From: Diplonema japonicum
Taxonomy: Eukaryota; Euglenozoa; Diplonemea; Diplonemida; Diplonemidae
Assembly (NCBI GenBank): GCA_964019335.1
Contig: OZ025681.1
Span: 186,001-250,000, forward strand
DNA: 64,000 bases
Direction: 5' to 3'
This document shows, piece by piece, positions 60,190 to 64,000 of this stretch (position 1 is the first letter of the stretch; the number at the start of each line of letters is the position of its first letter). Both the position numbers and the translations under genes were made by a program. The notes under the pieces are model-generated. The model had not been told where the DNA came from. It was given only the letters and a program-made list of their open reading frames with translations, and ran no database searches.

Positions 60190-63100
60190 AAAACTCGATA
60201 AAATTTCAGTGTGCATGGGGGTGCTCACTGTTCAGGTAGAAATTCACACTAATCGGTCACCGTTCTGCGGTTGCTGTCTGGTGCCTGCGGTGGCTGTTTG
60301 TCGCGATGAGATGGACGGCATCTGGGCGAGAAACATTGCTTGGCGTCGTGCTAGGTAGGGGGGGGTTTGGCTCGAGGAGAAGAGTGGTCTCCTGTGGTAG
60401 CCGTGTGCCGTCGGGCCCCCAAGATGTCGAAGGGTATGCACCCTTGATTTGGCGTTGGCGGGGAAGGCTGACCTTCCACAGCGTGCTGAGCATTTCTGGA
60501 TGCGACCCAAGATGTATCGCATCCTTGCGGCCTTCTCCGTGAGCAGGTCTTGATCGTCGAGGGGACCTATGAGTGACCGGCGGGTGGTCTGCTCATAGTC
60601 TATGGCGAGTTCCATTGTAGTGACGGAAGTTTTCTTCTTACCATCGTACCATCGTAGGCCTCTTAGCCACTTGAGGACGTTCTTCAAATGAAAGGTCAGG
60701 ACCGCGCCTGACGCCCCGTTCGCCTTCAGCAACGCTTCCGTCGGAACATCATGTTGCCTCCCTGTCGTTACCTCATCCCAAGGGTTGGAGGTGAGCACTC
60801 TCTTGCTTTTTTCCGCTGCTCTGGCGTCACGGACCGTCACTACTTTCAGGAGGTATTGTTGCACCATCCTGGCACGTTCTTTCCCTGCCTTGTCGGCTCC
60901 TCTTGGGACTATCCCGTGAAGGGCTGTGGCAGCTGGGAGGCCTTCTCGCTTCACCTCTGCGTATTGCTCGCTTTCCAACACACTCCTTGCCGGCTCGCAC
61001 TCCCACAGTGCATGCTCCGTCATGCTGGTCGTTGTCTGGGACCGGTGGTCGCAAACGTCACACGCTAATGCTGGGTTTTCCACACCAGGGCCATCCAATT
61101 TTCTCCCCCACACCCTCGGGTGAGTCGTGAACACTGCACCACTAATGATGCGCCGCAACCTAAAGGACACCAACGGTCTCCGGGCCTGGAGCTTTTTCCA
61201 CCAATAGTTCGTGGACGGGCACGCCCCTGCCTCCATCCCCACGAAGGTTGATCTCTTCTCGATCAGCCTCTTCGCAACTGCCGGTCTGATGGCTTGCCTC
61301 ACTTTGTGAGCCACCGCTGTATCTCCGTGCAGGTCGGCCACAAAGGACCATCCCTTCCCCAGAAAGGGGAGCCATCTGTTCCGCAGGACTCCAATCGGAC
61401 CCATCACCTCATCGTCATCACGGTCCTGGTATAGACCAATGATCTCACCAACACGCTGCCGCAAACGCGGAGAGGCCAGGCTCTCCCGGACCAAGCTGTT
61501 TATCGTTCCGTAGATGACCTTCGACAGCGGATGTGCCGTATGCCCTGGCAGCAGAACGTTCAGTACAGACACGGGGTTTCTCATCCCGAACTGGGGGCCC
61601 CACAAGGAGACCACTGCCGCTGTACACATCTTCTTCAGCTGGTCGTCCGAGGGTGCCGCATACGTCGCTCCGTACAGACACGACGGTAGCACAGTGCTCG
61701 TCAACATCGTCGACTTGTTCTCAAACCCTAGTGGCAAAGCTCCGAGACGGGTCAGGCGTCCCTCCGCTGCGTCCAGCTTGTCCAGCCTGTGATTCCCATC
61801 CATTCTCAGGTTCACGCCAAGTGATTTGATCTCCCTAGCTACCTTGAACGAGGAACCGGTGCATACTAAACTAGAGCCGATCTCGTTTTTCGTCGAGAAT
61901 CCCTGCGACTTCTTTCCGTTGAGGCGCATCTCTGTCCGGTCCCCGAACTCGATCACCTTGTTGGTCGCCCTTGTCAGGACCTCCGCTAAACGCGCCAGGA
62001 GGTACACGTCATCCGCGTACGAAAGTGACCAAGCTCCTGGTACTTCCGTCATCACGCACTTCACCATCACCGACACCAAGGCGTTCACCATGATTACCGA
62101 GATGGGGCACCCTTGCAGGATACCATTCGTCACTCGGAACTCTGAGCCAACACCTGTCGGGAAACGGAATCGCCGCTTCAGGTTCGCATACATAGCTTTC
62201 AAGGGGGTCAGTATCCGCTCGTGCAAACCGAGATCTTGCATCAGGCCAAAAGCTATCTGCTGTGGGACTCTGTCGAAGCACTTGACAAAATCCAACGCAA
62301 TGCCGTTGAGAGGGGTGCCTGTCAACAGCGCCTCTTCGAGCTGTGTACTGAGCTCCATCAGAATGCTATCCGTGCCTCTCTTCGGTCTGAAACCATGCTG
62401 AGAGTCGTCGATCCACTTCTCTTGCCACAGCGTGATGTCACGCAGCCTCGCACATGCCCACAGCCGATAGACCGCGCTCGTGACTGTGATCGGCCGATGG
62501 TTCAGAGGAGTCCTCTCGCCACCCTTCGGGATCAACGTCACCAGCGCTGTCAGGAGTGCTTTCGGCCACTTCCCTGTCGTCTCGACTGCGTTGAACAGCT
62601 CGGCCCAAGCATCCAGCAGTACTACCGGCATGGCACGCAGTTCCGCCATCCTCCATCCATCCACCCCTGGAGCCGTTCTCGTTGACTTCTTGGCCAACAC
62701 CGCCCTCAGATCCTCTCCTGTAAGTGGTCGAAGTTCCATCTTCTGCGACACGATGTACTCCCTGTACCTCGTTCTAAAGGCGTTGTACTGCGGCTCTCCT
62801 CGATCCCCACCGTACAGCTGAAAAATAGGGTCCCACTCCTTGTGCATCATCTTGTCCATCTCTTCAAGATCTGCCGTGAGAACCCCGTCGCCTTCCACTG
62901 CCTGCGTTGCTGATGCCGTTGTGCCCTTCACGAAGGCGGTCACCCTCTTCCGTTCCTCCTTGAAGTGGGTGTTGATCCTCTCTTCATACTTCCTTTCACG
63001 CTCGACCCTCGCGTCCTTTGCGATCACTCGCGCCAGAGCGGACAGGTCGTCGTCTAGGCGTTGAAGTTTGATGATAATCGTTTCAAAATTGTCCTTCATC

Positions 63101-64000
63101 AGACCCACCTCGCATCTCGGAAGCTGCGGGAGCTTCGCTAGCACCTTTATAGCATTCGCCCAAGTCCTCAGCAGCTGCTCCGGCATGTTGCTTGCTAGTC
63201 CCCTGTCGAGCAGATCTTGGACTCCCGCAAGGATGTGCGAGACTTTCCGCTTCACCTCGGCGATGCACTTCTGCCAGCCCACTGCCGCACCTGTCGCCTC
63301 AACCACAGATTTCGCCGACAGGCACTTCTCCTTTGGTTGTCGCGCCACGCTTCTCCCGACGTAGGCCCTCCGTCTCACCGCTGGCAGGTCCCCGATGCAG
63401 CATTCCTCCGAAACGCACGCTAACGTACTATACGCATCGTCAATGTCGCCGTCGCCCAGCTTCTGCGCAAATCCCCCGACCTGTAGCAGCTCAGCAACTC
63501 GGTCATCATCAGCAGCTTCCATCGGCAACTCCCTCGGGACGAAGTATTTCCTCGTCATGCACTTGAGGGCCGGGATCCGGAGCTGGATTGAGAGGCAGCG
63601 GTGCTCGTTGGTGTAGACTGCGTCGTGTACCCACACCTTCTGTAGGCCTGCCGCCGCGATCGGGTTCAGCAGAACGTAGTCGATACGCGTCTTCGTGTTG
63701 GTGGCCTGCCTGGCAAAGGTGTGGCATGGTTCCACGCCATCCCTCTCGGCTTGCAGCATAGCAGCATCCACCCAATCGCTCCCCACCGCCTGTTGTAGCA
63801 CTCCCGACTGTGACACCGCGGTGTTGAAATCGCCTGCCACGATGATCGGTACGTCACCGAGGACGCATCTCATCTTGTTCAGGACCTTATCCAGCAGAGC
63901 CTCCCGCTGGTGCTTGCCGTGACCGCCCGAGTGACAGTAGACTACGATCAGGTAACCACATATCTCGACCATCTAGGTTGATCATCGAGTGTACCCACCT
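60190..64000 (-). mobile_element. LINE retrotransposon copy 2, cut by window edge
   Basis: Same family as copy 1: the 3' UTR (60200-60243) shares TGCTCAC(C/T)GTTCAGG and AATTCACACTAATCGGTCAC, and ORF2 is similar throughout. The element continues beyond the right edge. As in copy 1, the coding-strand 3' end is a T run, followed by the upstream region of an array gene. Confidence 0.85.
60244..63972 (-). CDS. LINE ORF2: endonuclease (partial) / reverse transcriptase / CCHC
   Basis: An open frame of 1,242 codons from the ATG at 63972. A TAG stop precedes that ATG in frame, so the N-terminal endonuclease half with the first catalytic residues is either in another frame or missing. Visible endonuclease motifs: VVYCHSGGHGKHQ, IIVAGDFNTA, TRIDYVLLNP, HRCLSIQL. 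RT motifs: LIPKGGERTPLNHRPITV, LDFVKCFDRVP, GILQGCPISV, SYADDVYLL (Tyr at residue 652). CCHC knuckle at about residue 970 (CDVCDHRSQ...TEHALWEC). The C-terminus, QTPPYLARRQAMFLAQMPS, is also found in the 23385-23840 relic. The RT looks intact and could act in trans. It is most like L1-clade layouts, but I cannot place the clade. Confidence 0.85.
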   Translation of the reverse strand: MVEICGYLIVVYCHSGGHGKHQREALLDKVLNKMRCVLGDVPIIVAGDFNTAVSQSGVLQQAVGSDWVDAAMLQAERDGVEPCHTFARQATNTKTRIDYVLLNPIAAAGLQKVWVHDAVYTNEHRCLSIQLRIPALKCMTRKYFVPRELPMEAADDDRVAELLQVGGFAQKLGDGDIDDAYSTLACVSEECCIGDLPAVRRRAYVGRSVARQPKEKCLSAKSVVEATGAAVGWQKCIAEVKRKVSHILAGVQDLLDRGLASNMPEQLLRTWANAIKVLAKLPQLPRCEVGLMKDNFETIIIKLQRLDDDLSALARVIAKDARVERERKYEERINTHFKEERKRVTAFVKGTTASATQAVEGDGVLTADLEEMDKMMHKEWDPIFQLYGGDRGEPQYNAFRTRYREYIVSQKMELRPLTGEDLRAVLAKKSTRTAPGVDGWRMAELRAMPVVLLDAWAELFNAVETTGKWPKALLTALVTLIPKGGERTPLNHRPITVTSAVYRLWACARLRDITLWQEKWIDDSQHGFRPKRGTDSILMELSTQLEEALLTGTPLNGIALDFVKCFDRVPQQIAFGLMQDLGLHERILTPLKAMYANLKRRFRFPTGVGSEFRVTNGILQGCPISVIMVNALVSVMVKCVMTEVPGAWSLSYADDVYLLARLAEVLTRATNKVIEFGDRTEMRLNGKKSQGFSTKNEIGSSLVCTGSSFKVAREIKSLGVNLRMDGNHRLDKLDAAEGRLTRLGALPLGFENKSTMLTSTVLPSCLYGATYAAPSDDQLKKMCTAAVVSLWGPQFGMRNPVSVLNVLLPGHTAHPLSKVIYGTINSLVRESLASPRLRQRVGEIIGLYQDRDDDEVMGPIGVLRNRWLPFLGKGWSFVADLHGDTAVAHKVRQAIRPAVAKRLIEKRSTFVGMEAGACPSTNYWWKKLQARRPLVSFRLRRIISGAVFTTHPRVWGRKLDGPGVENPALACDVCDHRSQTTTSMTEHALWECEPARSVLESEQYAEVKREGLPAATALHGIVPRGADKAGKERARMVQQYLLKVVTVRDARAAEKSKRVLTSNPWDEVTTGRQHDVPTEALLKANGASGAVLTFHLKNVLKWLRGLRWYDGKKKTSVTTMELAIDYEQTTRRSLIGPLDDQDLLTEKAARMRYILGRIQKCSARCGRSAFPANAKSRVHTLRHLGGPTAHGYHRRPLFSSSQTPPYLARRQAMFLAQMPSISSRQTATAGTRQQPQNGDRLV

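Overview
The window looks like nuclear DNA from a unicellular eukaryote. The genes have long uninterrupted reading frames and no visible spliceosomal introns inside coding regions. They include eukaryotic secreted and membrane families, LINE retrotransposons and cut-and-paste transposons. Intergenic DNA is packed with A, T, G and C homopolymer runs, while coding DNA is GC-richer and free of them. Many genes have a pyrimidine-rich tract and an AG dinucleotide about 27-54 nt upstream of the ATG. This is what spliced-leader trans-splicing acceptors look like, and together with intronless same-strand genes it suggests Euglenozoa, perhaps a diplonemid. That placement is inference: no spliced-leader gene, rRNA or marker gene is present to prove it.

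Layout. All confident host genes are on the minus strand. (1) 1-6090: homopolymer-rich DNA with one gene, an NTF2-like/CCCH zinc-finger protein (1125-1826). (2) 6091-15483: two secretory-pathway oxidoreductase genes only 135 bp apart. One is an aspartyl/asparaginyl beta-hydroxylase-like protein. The other is a 2,606-residue protein with four apparently identical DOMON plus copper type II monooxygenase (DBH/PHM-like) modules, then two more DOMON domains and a cytochrome b561 membrane domain. (3) 15484-24902: repeat-rich DNA with a second CCCH gene (21783-22316), two plus-strand LINE relics and a foldback element. (4) 24903-60111: an array of 13 intact genes, plus several fragments, for a small six-cysteine single-pass membrane protein with a Pro/Gln/Gly-rich tail. 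Its members are mosaics of shared modules. (5) Inserted in that array are a 20-repeat ankyrin gene, a piggyBac-like zinc-ribbon relic, a chimeric ankyrin/membrane-protein pseudogene, a dead pogo/Tc1-like element with TA target duplication (37464-39098), a LINE whose ORF1 carries an OTU protease-like domain (about 44840-51105), and a 1.65-kb terminal-inverted-repeat element (52616-54267) whose empty site survives in a paralogous array unit. (6) From about 60190 to the right edge lies a second LINE copy.

How the parts relate. The two oxidoreductases are plausible partners in the secretory pathway or cell surface: one hydroxylates Asp/Asn side chains, the other couples ascorbate or other electron donors to copper monooxygenation through cytochrome b561. 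The membrane-protein array looks like a family kept similar by gene conversion while its ectodomain loops and tail repeats diversify. The best candidates for undescribed biology are that mosaic array, the tetrameric monooxygenase fusion and the OTU-bearing LINE.
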